Assembly (NCBI RefSeq): GCF_003967555.1 | Contig: NZ_BIFS01000001.1 | Location: 1,922,001-1,986,000, forward strand | Direction of reading: 5' to 3' | From: Dictyobacter kobayashii | GTDB taxonomy: Bacteria > Chloroflexota > Ktedonobacteria > Ktedonobacterales > Ktedonobacteraceae | DNA length: 64,000 nt | Shown here: piece after piece, positions 10,174 to 21,763 of the stretch | Position numbering within the stretch: the stretch's first letter is position 1 | How the letters are laid out: every line of letters begins with the position of its first letter | Notes under the pieces: generated by a model | What the model was told of the DNA's origin: nothing | The model's database searches: none | What the model saw: the letters and a program-made list of their open reading frames with translations, nothing else | Position numbers and translations under genes: made by a program

Positions 10174-10772
10174 TGCTTAAAGGAGCGATTGCACGCCGCT
10201 ACGCAGGAGCGATCTTCGAGATTGCGCGAAAACAGAACACCATGGACCGCACCCTCGATGACGTTAAACATATCGCAGAGCTCTTTGGGCAGCGCAAGCT
10301 GGCCTACCTGCTACGCGAGCCCAAAATTCCTGCCCAGCGCAAAGAGACAGCGTTACGCCAGGCTTTAGCCGCAAAAGTGCTGCCTACGTCGCTCAACCTT
10401 GCCCTGCTCATCGTCCAGCGCGAGCTGGTCGATGTTATGCCAAACATTGCAACCGAGTTCGAAAACCTCGTGCTTGACTATCGCAATCAGGCAATCGCAG
10501 AGGTCACGACTGCAGCGCAATTAGACGATGCCCAGCAGGAGATCGTCAGGAAAGCGCTTGAGCACAAGACTGGCAAAAGCATTATCATGCATTCTCGGGT
10601 TGATCCGAGTATCTTAGGTGGTGTTGTCGCCCGCGTGGGAGATGAGATCATCGATGGCAGTGTCCGCAATCGCCTGCATGTCATGCAGCAGCAATTGCTC
10701 TCGGGCATTACTGCCACCGACACCGACGATGAGTTTGCTTCCGAGGATTTTGCCCAACCGGCAAATCGCTAG
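10173..10772 (+). CDS. atpH: F0F1 ATP synthase subunit delta
   Basis: The stator subunit joining b to the top of the alpha3beta3 head. It starts with the typical ARRYAGAIFEIAR helix and ends with the conserved C-terminal block HSRVDPSILGGVVARVGDEIIDGSVRNRL. At 199 residues it is a little longer than average because of an acidic tail. It overlaps atpF by one base. A gap of 218 bases then separates it from atpA; no gene, promoter or terminator is recognisable in that gap. Confidence 0.96.
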   Translation: MLKGAIARRYAGAIFEIARKQNTMDRTLDDVKHIAELFGQRKLAYLLREPKIPAQRKETALRQALAAKVLPTSLNLALLIVQRELVDVMPNIATEFENLVLDYRNQAIAEVTTAAQLDDAQQEIVRKALEHKTGKSIIMHSRVDPSILGGVVARVGDEIIDGSVRNRLHVMQQQLLSGITATDTDDEFASEDFAQPANR

Positions 10773-10990
10773 TCAGACAGACACATCGCCGCAACACCCG
10801 AAGCAGACATATCTCGATCTCAAGTGCAGGTGTATACAGGTCGGGAACAACAGACGAACTATGTAGATCCCCGTATCAATGTCCACCTGAAAATGCTCGA
10901 ACGAGCACAAACACACGTAGATCGATCATACAATAACAACAATACAACGACAAACAGTAAAAGCCACTAGGAAACACTAGGAGGAACGCG

Positions 10991-12538
10991 ATGGCATCTT
11001 GGGCTGATGAAATCAGTGCCATCATAGAGAAAAACATCGCAGGTTTTGGAGCCGATACCACCTCGACCGCCAGTGTCGGTACCGTTATCGCGGTACAAGA
11101 CGGTGTCGCCCGTATTTATGGCCTGCAAGATGTTAAATATCTTGAGTTGGTAGAATTTCCCCGTACAGGACTTTATGGCATGGCCTTTAACCTCGAAGAG
11201 GAAGCGGTCAGCTGCCCAATCCTGGGTGACTATACACAAATCCGTGAAGATGATGAAGTTCGTACAACCGGACGCATTATCCAGGTTCCAGTTGGAGACG
11301 CGCTGCTCGGCCGCGTGGTTGATCCAATTGGTCAACCCCTTGACGATCGTGGCCCGATCGCAACCGATAAGTTCCGCCCGATCGAACGTGTTGCCCCTGG
11401 CGTTATTACCCGCCAGTCGGTAAACCAGCCAGTACAGACCGGTATCAAAGCTATTGATAGCATGATTCCGATTGGTCGTGGTCAGCGTGAATTGATCATC
11501 GGTGACCGCCAGACTGGTAAGACCGCTGTCGCTATCGACACGATCATTAACCAGAAGGGCAAAGATCTGATCTGTATCTACGTGGCAATCGGTCAGAAGA
11601 ATTCTTCGATTGCTCGTACCCGCGCGATCCTGGAAGAGCACGGCGCGATGGAGTACACGATCATCGTTGCTTCTGGCGCTTCCGATCCTGCTCCATTGAA
11701 ATACATCGCCCCTTATGCCGGTTGTGCAATTGGCGAAGAGTTCATGGAGTCTGGTCGCGATGCTCTGATCGTTTATGATGATCTGACCAAGCACGCTGAA
11801 GCCTATCGTAACATCTCCCTGATCATTCGCCGCCCTCCTGGACGCGAAGCATATCCAGGTGACGTGTTCTATCTGCACTCCCGCTTGTTGGAACGTGCAG
11901 CTCGCTTGAACAAAGATTACGGCGGTGGTTCATTGACCGCACTGCCAATCATTGAGACCAAAGCGAACGACGTTTCGGCCTACATTCCAACGAACCTGAT
12001 CTCGATTACCGATGGTCAGATCTTCCTGGAAACGGACCTCTTCAACGCTGGTCAGCGTCCTGCTCTGAACACAGGTATCTCGGTATCTCGTGTAGGTAGT
12101 AGCGCTCAGACGAAAGCGATGAGCCAGGTTGCTGGTACCTTGCGTCTGGATCTGGCGCAGTTCCGTGAGTTGGAAGCCTTCTCGCAGTTTGCCTCTGATC
12201 TGGATAAAGCGACCAAATCGCGTATCGATCGCGGCCGCCGTATCCTGGAAATCTTGAAGCAGCCCCAATATCAGCCTGTTTCTGTTATCCGCCAGGTTAT
12301 GATCATCTACGCAGCCACCAATGGCTACCTGGATGAAGTACCTCTGGATAAGGTCAGCGAGTGGGAAGCGGGCTTCTATCGGTTCATGGATGCCAACTAT
12401 CAGGATCTCCAGAACGAGATTATTGAGAGTTCAATCCAGGGCCGCAACAAGATGAACGCAGATCAGTTAAAGAAATTGGGAGCCGCCATCGAAGACTATC
12501 AGAAGACGGCTGCACCACGAGAAGAGCAAAAGCGCTAG
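10991..12538 (+). CDS. atpA: F0F1 ATP synthase subunit alpha
   Basis: The non-catalytic nucleotide-binding subunit of F1. Walker A is visible as [13 protein letters not shown] near residue 170 and the family signature as [22 protein letters not shown]. The 515-residue length is normal. A ribosome site (aggagg) lies at the correct spacing before ATG 10991. atpG starts 11 bases after the stop, with AGGAGG between them. A long open frame on the opposite strand under this gene is a shadow of its codon use, not a gene. Confidence 0.98.
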   Translation: MASWADEISAIIEKNIAGFGADTTSTASVGTVIAVQDGVARIYGLQDVKYLELVEFPRTGLYGMAFNLEEEAVSCPILGDYTQIREDDEVRTTGRIIQVPVGDALLGRVVDPIGQPLDDRGPIATDKFRPIERVAPGVITRQSVNQPVQTGIKAIDSMIPIGRGQRELIIGDRQTGKTAVAIDTIINQKGKDLICIYVAIGQKNSSIARTRAILEEHGAMEYTIIVASGASDPAPLKYIAPYAGCAIGEEFMESGRDALIVYDDLTKHAEAYRNISLIIRRPPGREAYPGDVFYLHSRLLERAARLNKDYGGGSLTALPIIETKANDVSAYIPTNLISITDGQIFLETDLFNAGQRPALNTGISVSRVGSSAQTKAMSQVAGTLRLDLAQFRELEAFSQFASDLDKATKSRIDRGRRILEILKQPQYQPVSVIRQVMIIYAATNGYLDEVPLDKVSEWEAGFYRFMDANYQDLQNEIIESSIQGRNKMNADQLKKLGAAIEDYQKTAAPREEQKR

Positions 12539-12549
12539 GAGGCAGATAG

Positions 12550-14933
<2,384 letters not shown>

Positions 14934-14936
14934 GCC

Positions 14937-15368
14937 ATGGCGACACGCAATACACTGCATGTCGAGGTAGTAACCGCAGAGCGTGAGCTCTACAATGGCG
15001 AGGCCGATATCGTGGACGCTCCTGGATCAGAGGGGCAGCTGGGCATTTTGCCTGAGCATGCTCCCCTGCTGGCCCTGCTGGGACCTGGACCTTTACAGAT
15101 TAAATTGCATGGAGAGGATAATATCTTTTTCGTCTCCAGCGGTTTTCTAGAGGTCTCTCATGATCGTGTCACAATTCTGGCCGATACGGCAGAGCATGCG
15201 GCAGAGATCGACCAGGCTCGCGCAGAGGCAGCACGCCGCCGCGCACAGGAGCATCTGGAAGAGGCGCGCTCAAATACTGAGCGTGCTGAGTTACAAGCAG
15301 CATTGCTGCGCGCCATTAGCCGCTTGAAAGTGGTGGAACTGGCACGCCGCAGTGGTCGCATTCGCTAG
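14937..15368 (+). CDS. atpC: F0F1 ATP synthase subunit epsilon
   Basis: The small regulatory F1 subunit. The N-terminal beta-sandwich is clear (LHVEVVTAERELYNGEAD, then GSEGQLGILPEHAPLLALL, and FFVSSGFLEVSHDRVTILAD). It is followed by two alanine/arginine-rich C-terminal helices that in the family can insert into F1 and block ATP hydrolysis. At 143 residues it has both helices. It starts three bases after the atpD stop and is the last gene before a strong terminator. Confidence 0.96.
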   Translation: MATRNTLHVEVVTAERELYNGEADIVDAPGSEGQLGILPEHAPLLALLGPGPLQIKLHGEDNIFFVSSGFLEVSHDRVTILADTAEHAAEIDQARAEAARRRAQEHLEEARSNTERAELQAALLRAISRLKVVELARRSGRIR

Positions 15369-15407
15369 TCGGTACTTCGATATAGCACAATAGCTACACG
15401 ATACAAG

Positions 15408-15451
15408 AAAAGACTGGTGCGGATAGCTTTCTATCCCGCACCAGTCTTTTT
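15408..15451. terminator. Bidirectional intrinsic terminator after atpC
   Basis: A 12-base perfect stem (agactggtgcgg with its complement) and an 11-12-base loop, flanked by an A-run on the left and a T-run on the right. It can end the atp operon on the + strand and the TPM gene on the - strand, which converge here. Confidence 0.9.
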
Positions 15452-15476
15452 ATGCTACGTGAGCTGGGGACCTGAC

Positions 15477-16529
15477 TCAGAAGTTGCCGCTCGATCCTCC
15501 TCCAAAGCCGCCATCACCGCCGCCGCCACCAAAGTCTCCACTCGAGCCACCACCGAAGCCACCGTCACCACCACCACCGAAGCCGCCGGCATCGCCACCA
15601 CCAAAGCCACCTCCTCCAAAGTCCCCGCTCGATCCTCCTCCAAATCCACCATCGCCGCCGCCAAATCCACCATTTCCGCCATTGCCAAAGTCTCCACTGG
15701 CACCTCCACCAAAATCACCGCCATCGCGGTCGCGGTCACGGTCGCCAGCTGCCTTGCCAAGCTCATAACCGGCCAGGCCACCCGCAGCGGCACCCAGGCC
15801 ACCCGCGGCCCATGGATTCATGCCCTGATTCTGTGGTGGGTACGGACCCTGATAATTGGGAGGATAATTTCCCTGATTGTAAGGCTGGTTATAAGGTTGA
15901 TTGAAGTTGGGCTGGTTGGGTCGACGATTGAATAGGCCACCAGTTACGCCACCGCGTCGGCGCGCAAAAGCAAAGGCCGCAATAAGGGCTAAGGCTATAA
16001 GGCCAACACAACAGAGGGTGCTGCCGATCGCATTTCCACCACCACCGCCAACACTTGGAATGAACGAATTACTACTATTGAGAGAACCATTCAGCGAATT
16101 GATGGCCGCCACAGTAGCGTTCGAATAATTCTTACTACCATTATTCATTTCGCGGATAAACGCGTTGGTAGCATCATTATACTGGCTCGAAGACAGGCCA
16201 ACATTGGACCCGCCGACAATCGCTACATGATTTGAATTAAAGGCGATCACGATCATGTTAGGATTTTTAATGCTACGCTTGGCAACCTGGTCGAATGAAG
16301 AACTCGACGTGGATAATGAACTGACCGAGTAGATGTCAATTGGTTTGGATAACGACGAGGCCGCACTCTGTACCTGCGATCTGTTCAATACACCAGCATT
16401 ATCGTAGATGTTTACAGAATTAGCCAATGCAGCTGTGGCTGTGATCAGTAGCAGGCACAAGGCAGCAAAAGTCGCGATAAATCCTTTGCTCGACTTCCTC
16501 ATAAAGGAGCCTGAAGATGTCTTGCCCAT
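15477..16529 (-). CDS. Secreted/membrane TPM-domain protein with glycine-rich tail
   Basis: A signal peptide (GFIATFAALCLLLITATAALA) is followed by a TPM/YgcG-type fold beginning NIYDNAGVLNRSQVQSAA. A membrane segment (about residues 170-190) precedes an Asn/Pro/Gln-rich linker, an Arg-Asp repeat, and a tail of roughly 70 residues built from repeats such as GDFGGGG and GGFGGG. Related proteins end with a glycine-rich tail too and may act in envelope quality control, but no function is proven. The start at 16529 has ggaagga six bases upstream; the frame is open further up without a ribosome site. It converges with atpC at a shared terminator. Confidence 0.8.
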   Translation of the reverse strand: MGKTSSGSFMRKSSKGFIATFAALCLLLITATAALANSVNIYDNAGVLNRSQVQSAASSLSKPIDIYSVSSLSTSSSSFDQVAKRSIKNPNMIVIAFNSNHVAIVGGSNVGLSSSQYNDATNAFIREMNNGSKNYSNATVAAINSLNGSLNSSNSFIPSVGGGGGNAIGSTLCCVGLIALALIAAFAFARRRGGVTGGLFNRRPNQPNFNQPYNQPYNQGNYPPNYQGPYPPQNQGMNPWAAGGLGAAAGGLAGYELGKAAGDRDRDRDGGDFGGGASGDFGNGGNGGFGGGDGGFGGGSSGDFGGGGFGGGDAGGFGGGGDGGFGGGSSGDFGGGGGDGGFGGGSSGNF

Positions 16530-16685
16530 AATATTCCTTCCGTTGGCAACTTTTCTGAAACATGGAGAAAACCTGAAAAAACAATCCTTTGCAACTTCAA
16601 GTACAACCATTGCTTCAAAAGATATACGTTTGTTTGAACGTATATTCAGCCTTTCGATCAAATCACAGCCAGTCAGATTACCGGC

Positions 16686-16940
16686 TCAACGGTTGCTATT
16701 CAGCTCATCACTGGCTGTTGCTTCATTATATTTACGATCTACATCTGACTTAGTTGTGAAGTCCTGGTCAACCCTGGTTTGCTCATTGCGCCGTGATGTA
16801 TCTGGCATCGGATCAACCCTGGATGTTATATTCTTTCCAGCGTTCCGGGAACGGTAAAGGGAGAAACCAATCAAGATGATGGCAAGAATAAACAGCACCA
16901 CGATCACAACAATAAATATATTCAGGAAATTCGCAATCAT
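16686..16940 (-). CDS. Small single-pass membrane protein, unknown
   Basis: An 84-residue protein with one strong hydrophobic segment (FLNIFIVVIVVLFILAIILIGF) at residues 4-25 and a charged, soluble C-terminal tail rich in Arg, Asp, Asn and Ser. No family recognised. The start ATG at 16940 has GGAGG ten bases upstream; the frame extends 18 codons further without a better site. It is transcribed toward the TPM gene, 157 bases away, so the two may form an operon. Confidence 0.6.
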   Translation of the reverse strand: MIANFLNIFIVVIVVLFILAIILIGFSLYRSRNAGKNITSRVDPMPDTSRRNEQTRVDQDFTTKSDVDRKYNEATASDELNSNR

Positions 16941-17140
16941 TAGATCAATACCTCCGAGGAAAACTCTCTTTACAGAAGTGTGCCATTGTTTCATCAGCCA
17001 TACTCAAGAACACGAGAAAAACCATGTAATAGATACACAACAATTGTGACATCGTCATGCTATGCTTCCCGTCCGGTGCATGCTACAATGAAAAGGTAAA
17101 CCATCGTTTGATCCTATATCATCGTGGAGTATAAAATCAC

Positions 17141-18727
17141 ATGAGCACGACACCTTCGGGGCGGAAACGCCCTTTTGTTCTGATCATTATGGATGGATGG
17201 GGTATCAATCCACGCAAAGAGGGCAACGCTATCGCCCTGGCCCACACGCCAAATATCGACAAGATCGCACGTGAATGGCCACATACCGCCGTTAAGACCT
17301 CTGGGGCAGCAGTCGGTTTGCCTGATGGCCAGATGGGTAATTCGGAGGTTGGACACCAAAATATTGGCGCGGGCAAACGTGTGCTTCAGGATTATACGCG
17401 CGTCAGTGAGTCCATTGAGGATGGAAGCTTTTTCCAAAATCCAGCTTTCCTGCGCGCTATTGAGCACGTCAAGAAAAATCAATCTCAGCTCCATATTTGT
17501 GGGTTACTCGGCAATGGTGGTGTCCATGCCCATGAGACACACCTTGAGGCCCTGCTACGCCTGGCGGCCAGACATGATATCGAGCGCGTCTATATCCATG
17601 CTTTTACTGATGGCCGCGACACCTCTCCGACAGGCGGCCTCGAATTTATGCAGCGCTTAGAAACTCGGGCCCGAGAAATCGGTGGAGCATATCCAGCCAG
17701 GGTGGCAACGGTGACCGGGCGCTACTATGCGATGGATCGTGATAATCGCTGGGAACGCACAGGAGCCACTTATTGGGCGATGACAAAGGGTGAGGCTACC
17801 CAACAGGCAACATCAGCCCTGGCAGCCATTCAGCAGTCTTATGATGCCAAAGTAACTGATGAGTTTATTTTACCCACAGTCATTATGGAAGATGGTCGTC
17901 CCGTAGCTACTGTTCAAGCAGGTGATGCGGTTATCCATTACAACTTCCGACCTGATCGAGCACGCCAGTTGACCAAAGCTTTTGTGATGGAAGATCTACC
18001 ACCACAGGCTGAAGGTAAGTTTAATCGCGGCCCACGCCTGAATGATCTGGTCTATGTCATGATGACACAATATGAAGAGGGTTTAGACGCAGAGGTGGCC
18101 TATCGCGCCGATGAAGTGGAGATGCCGCTGGCACGTGTGATCGCTGAACAAGGCATGTCCCAGTTCCATACTGCCGAGACCGAAAAATATGCCCATGTCA
18201 CCTTCTTCATCAATGGACGTCGTGAGGTACCTTTCAAAGGTGAAGACCGCATTCTGGTTCCTTCCCCCAAAGTTCCAACTTATGATCTTCAACCAGAAAT
18301 GAGTGCAGCAGGCATCACCGATGCAGCGGTTGAACGTATTCTCAGTGGTCAGTATGATCTGATTATTATGAATTATGCTAACGCAGATATGGTCGGCCAT
18401 ACCGGTGTCATTGATGCGACCATCAAGGCTGTTGAAGCCGTTGATAAAGGAGTTGGCCGTGTCATCGAGGCTACCCTGGCAGCTGGTGGCAACGCCTTGA
18501 TTACCGCCGATCATGGCAATGCGGAACAGTTAATAGAATATGATACCGGTAAACCCTTTACCGCCCACACAACCTTCCCGGTGCCGCTCTATTTTGTCGC
18601 GCCCCGCTTCGCCCAGGCCAAATTGCGCAGCGATGGTATCCTGGCTGATGTCTCCCCTACCATCCTGCAAGTTATGAATATTCCGCAGCCCAAAGATATG
18701 CAGGGTCACTCACTCATTTTACCTTAG
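17141..18727 (+). CDS. gpmI: 2,3-bisphosphoglycerate-independent phosphoglycerate mutase
   Basis: Interconverts 3-phosphoglycerate and 2-phosphoglycerate in glycolysis through a phosphoserine intermediate, using two Mn2+ ions. The N-terminal metal motif is IIMDGWG, the nucleophilic serine sits in MGNSEVGHQNIGAG, and the substrate-binding TDGRDTSPTGG follows. C-terminal metal ligands are visible in NYANADMVGHTG and TADHGNAEQ. The 528-residue length matches the family. A TACAAT sequence just upstream is a possible -10 element without a convincing -35. It is monocistronic and converges with the next gene. Confidence 0.97.
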   Translation: MSTTPSGRKRPFVLIIMDGWGINPRKEGNAIALAHTPNIDKIAREWPHTAVKTSGAAVGLPDGQMGNSEVGHQNIGAGKRVLQDYTRVSESIEDGSFFQNPAFLRAIEHVKKNQSQLHICGLLGNGGVHAHETHLEALLRLAARHDIERVYIHAFTDGRDTSPTGGLEFMQRLETRAREIGGAYPARVATVTGRYYAMDRDNRWERTGATYWAMTKGEATQQATSALAAIQQSYDAKVTDEFILPTVIMEDGRPVATVQAGDAVIHYNFRPDRARQLTKAFVMEDLPPQAEGKFNRGPRLNDLVYVMMTQYEEGLDAEVAYRADEVEMPLARVIAEQGMSQFHTAETEKYAHVTFFINGRREVPFKGEDRILVPSPKVPTYDLQPEMSAAGITDAAVERILSGQYDLIIMNYANADMVGHTGVIDATIKAVEAVDKGVGRVIEATLAAGGNALITADHGNAEQLIEYDTGKPFTAHTTFPVPLYFVAPRFAQAKLRSDGILADVSPTILQVMNIPQPKDMQGHSLILP

Positions 18728-18768
18728 CTTAATGTATTATTTACAATGCATTAAAAACTCATAGAAAG

Positions 18769-18821
18769 TTATCCACATGTTTTTGTATAATATGTGGATA
18801 ACTCTATAATAATGTGGATAA
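18769..18821. promoter_or_regulatory. Three perfect DnaA-box sequences, two of them forming a hairpin
   Basis: TTATCCACA at 18769-18777 and its reverse complement at 18793-18801 and 18813-18821 each match the DnaA-box consensus exactly. The first two are the arms of a 12-13-base inverted repeat with an 11-base loop. The site lies between two convergent genes, so it could be a terminator that happens to contain the motif, or a DnaA-binding site. Confidence 0.55.
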
Positions 18822-18847
18822 CCTTGCTCCCATACAAAACCAGCGCA

Positions 18848-19840
18848 TTAGCTGATGCGTTCGATAAGGGTGATGGGAACCGTATAAAATGAGCCATCAT
18901 CCAGGCGCAAACGCACCGAGCGCGTACGTAGTCCAGAGGTAAAGGTTTGCTCATATGAGTAAAAATAATCAATGATGCCAATCGCGCCTTGATGCTGCCC
19001 ACTACAGACACGTACTTGCGCACCTAACGCCAACGTGGCATCTGGTTGAACCACCTGCCAATTTTTGTCAATTTCGGCCACCGGAATGGAAATGACCAGT
19101 TCAGGGAATAAATTATGGGTCAGGGACGTAGCGCCCGCAAGTAAGCCAATCGTTCCCTGATAATGGGTGAGTAGATTCATGGTGTGCACGGGCATGTTTG
19201 CAGAACCAATACCCTCAGTTAACAAGAGCGTCAATGGAGGGAGCTGCTCTTGTGCCTGCTCCAGATCAGAAATCTTCAGCAGCTGTAGATAATCAGTTCT
19301 TAAAAAGCCTTCCAGATCTCGTAAAGCAATGCTACTGGCCACCACCCCGACTACGCCTGAGTTGAGAGCTTGATGCAGCAAACCAAAGGTTAGTGGCCCT
19401 GGTACAACCAGAATGGCACCTGGAGGTATAGTCTGAGCACTATATGGGCTACGAGGTTGCCACATAGTTAAGACTCCAGCTGCTTGCTTTCCAGCACCGA
19501 GAATGCCTTGAATAAGTGCAGCATGACTTTCAATGACAACACCACCACGTGCCGTAACACCAACCACCCGACCATGCAAACCAGCGGGGATATCCTGGCC
19601 AATCGAGGATTTTAAGAGATCTGGTGAGGATGAAATACCAGAAGGAGAGAGCTTAGTAGACGCTCTCTCCTTCTGCTTATCATACTCTGAGGCTGTGGTA
19701 AGACGCAGCACAGGTTGATCAGGCACAACTTCCTGACCACGATAGACTAACGGGATGCCTTTGGCGTGATACCCACCCGGCCAACGCTCTCGCTTGACGA
19801 TTAGCCGTGGAAGAACAGACCACCCTGACGGATAGGTCAT
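18848..19840 (-). CDS. Unrecognised protein with KOW-like C-terminus, MutL neighbour
   Basis: A 330-residue soluble protein. I cannot name the family. The middle contains alternating hydrophobic strands and glycines (GRVVGVTARGGVVIES, PPGAILVVPGPLTFGLLHQAL), consistent with an alpha/beta fold. The last 60 residues (LGAQVRVCSGQHQGAIGIIDYFY) resemble a KOW/SH3-like barrel. It starts 33 bases after the MutL-type gene, with GGGAGG eight bases before the ATG, so the two are almost certainly co-transcribed. Confidence 0.75.
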   Translation of the reverse strand: MTYPSGWSVLPRLIVKRERWPGGYHAKGIPLVYRGQEVVPDQPVLRLTTASEYDKQKERASTKLSPSGISSSPDLLKSSIGQDIPAGLHGRVVGVTARGGVVIESHAALIQGILGAGKQAAGVLTMWQPRSPYSAQTIPPGAILVVPGPLTFGLLHQALNSGVVGVVASSIALRDLEGFLRTDYLQLLKISDLEQAQEQLPPLTLLLTEGIGSANMPVHTMNLLTHYQGTIGLLAGATSLTHNLFPELVISIPVAEIDKNWQVVQPDATLALGAQVRVCSGQHQGAIGIIDYFYSYEQTFTSGLRTRSVRLRLDDGSFYTVPITLIERIS

Positions 19841-19873
19841 GGCGGGAACCTCCCATTATATTTATCTTCCCAG

Positions 19874-21739
19874 TTACGCCCCCAGTGCTTGAGACCATTG
19901 CAATAAACGTGCCTGGCGCTCTGTATCATCACCAGGCAGAGCCAGCGGGCGGCCACGAGCATCGATGATCAGGCCAATCAGGCCTCCATCAATCTCTTCG
20001 GCGGCCCGTGCACGTTCACCAGGTCCAAGCCCAACATCGACCGTCGGGGCCGGGAACAATGTCAGCAGAGCTTGCTCATTTACCTGTAAAGGAATGACTT
20101 CAATCGTGCCACCCATTACATCAACATTTAATTGTCTGCCATTACTATATTCTACCCCCACGCGCACAGCCAGTTGACCCTGCTGGACGTTCCCAAAGGG
20201 GATGACGCAGGTCCCAAGACGATGCGAGACGGCATCATTCTCATTGACCTGTACCGCCATAACCGGGGCCACAGTCGCCACTGCGCCTAATTGTGAGATG
20301 AGCATTGTGCTGTCGACAACCAGCGAGGTTACACCACGTGGCTGTAGCGCATCCAGCAACATCATGGCTACCTGCCCATACTTTGGCGCATGGGATAATA
20401 CACCACCTGTCGCCAGGATTAAATCGGTATCGGGTAATTCGATATGACTGCTTGTACGTGCGGCCTCCACGGTGAGCGCGATCGCCTCGCGCGCAAATGC
20501 CTGCATTAAAGCTAATTCGCGCGAATCCGTGGGCAATGACTGTGGATGAAGCATATGGTTGAGCACAAACTGGCGTACCTCATCCTCTGAAATAAGAAAT
20601 GGCAGCCAGCGTGTAATTCGCTGCAGCCCGGCTTTCTGCAGGACATCCCCGATATTAGGACCAACACCAACGCCGGTATTAACCATGGGGATAAACTCCC
20701 CTTGCTCGCCCGCCAGCATAATGGTAGTAGTGCTACCACCAACATCGACGGCCGTGACGTTCATGGCATAATGTTGAGCCAGGAAACGTACCAGGCTACT
20801 CAATGAGGTTGCTGAGGCCACAGGATTGGCCCTGGACCAGTTACGCACGCGTTCGTAACCTGGGATCTGTTCTAACCCTTCATGTTCATGCAGAGAGCCA
20901 ATTGCCGCGCTGACTGAGCCTAACTGGGTTGGGTTGGTTAAAGACTCAACCCGGGTAACATCGGCAACATTCTGCAGCATACGACGAACAGCCTCAACAT
21001 ATTGTGGAGCACCGGCATAGACGACAGAATAGCGCTTCGGAGTTCCATCTGGCGCAAGCGCACCACCCTGCTGGGCCGTTTCGCGTGCCATATTGATTAA
21101 GAGCTGACAGGCCTCTTGCAAAGGAGCAGGCCCCGCCGGGCCATCTGCAGCTCCAACGATCAAAGCGGTCTGTGGCTGCAGCTCGCGCAAATGATTTAAC
21201 TGGCGCTCCCATTCCTGGGCCACGCGCTCTTGCGTCCAGGAGCCGGCAGCTCCCGCTGGCCCAACAGCCGCAGGCGTAGTCGCAGCTACATATGAAGGAG
21301 AAGGTACCGCCTGTACCTGTGCATACAGACCAGAAACAGCCTGCTCAGATAAACGCTCTAATTCGGGGGAAACCGCCCCCAGGGTAGCCACACGCAGCGG
21401 ATCGCCGGCGCTTAACGTTGCGATAAAAATATCAACGCCATCCCCATTTGATCGCTCAGGAGAAACAATATGTTTCTCCTCAACAAACTTGCGTCCGGTC
21501 ACAAATTCAATCACATTAATCGCCTGGATAATACCTTCAGAAAGGTCTTCCAGGGGCGGCTTAATCGTTGATGGCGCTTCCCCGCGCGCCATCAAACGAT
21601 ACTGGCCTTCAACGAGACCAAAGAGTGAGACTTTTGTAAAAACAGCCCCACAATCGGCAACCAACAAGGAGTTGGGGGTCACTGAATTCTGCATCTGTGC
21701 TGGACCCTGTCCACCCTCTGGATAGGGTTGTGTATACAT
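19874..21739 (-). CDS. MutL/GlmL-type ASKHA ATPase-like protein
   Basis: Starts with the actin-like phosphate-1 motif LLVADCGAVFTKVSLFGLVEG and later shows VTAVDVGGSTTTIMLAG and LILATGGVLSHAPKYG, the nucleotide-binding elements of the family named for glutamate mutase MutL. That family is thought to be a chaperone or reactivase for B12-dependent mutases. No mutase subunit is present here, so the role may differ in this lineage. The 621-residue length fits. AGAAGGA lies nine bases before the ATG. It begins 24 bases after the stop of the zinc-ribbon gene and is followed by the KOW-like gene. Confidence 0.85.
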   Translation of the reverse strand: MYTQPYPEGGQGPAQMQNSVTPNSLLVADCGAVFTKVSLFGLVEGQYRLMARGEAPSTIKPPLEDLSEGIIQAINVIEFVTGRKFVEEKHIVSPERSNGDGVDIFIATLSAGDPLRVATLGAVSPELERLSEQAVSGLYAQVQAVPSPSYVAATTPAAVGPAGAAGSWTQERVAQEWERQLNHLRELQPQTALIVGAADGPAGPAPLQEACQLLINMARETAQQGGALAPDGTPKRYSVVYAGAPQYVEAVRRMLQNVADVTRVESLTNPTQLGSVSAAIGSLHEHEGLEQIPGYERVRNWSRANPVASATSLSSLVRFLAQHYAMNVTAVDVGGSTTTIMLAGEQGEFIPMVNTGVGVGPNIGDVLQKAGLQRITRWLPFLISEDEVRQFVLNHMLHPQSLPTDSRELALMQAFAREAIALTVEAARTSSHIELPDTDLILATGGVLSHAPKYGQVAMMLLDALQPRGVTSLVVDSTMLISQLGAVATVAPVMAVQVNENDAVSHRLGTCVIPFGNVQQGQLAVRVGVEYSNGRQLNVDVMGGTIEVIPLQVNEQALLTLFPAPTVDVGLGPGERARAAEEIDGGLIGLIIDARGRPLALPGDDTERQARLLQWSQALGA

Positions 21740-21763
21740 TTCCGGTATCCTTCTTCTCTCCGA

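Noticed and set aside
10967..11878. A 303-codon minus-strand frame opposite atpA
   Set aside because: It lies wholly under a highly conserved gene, has no ribosome site or recognisable domain, and follows from the codon use of atpA.
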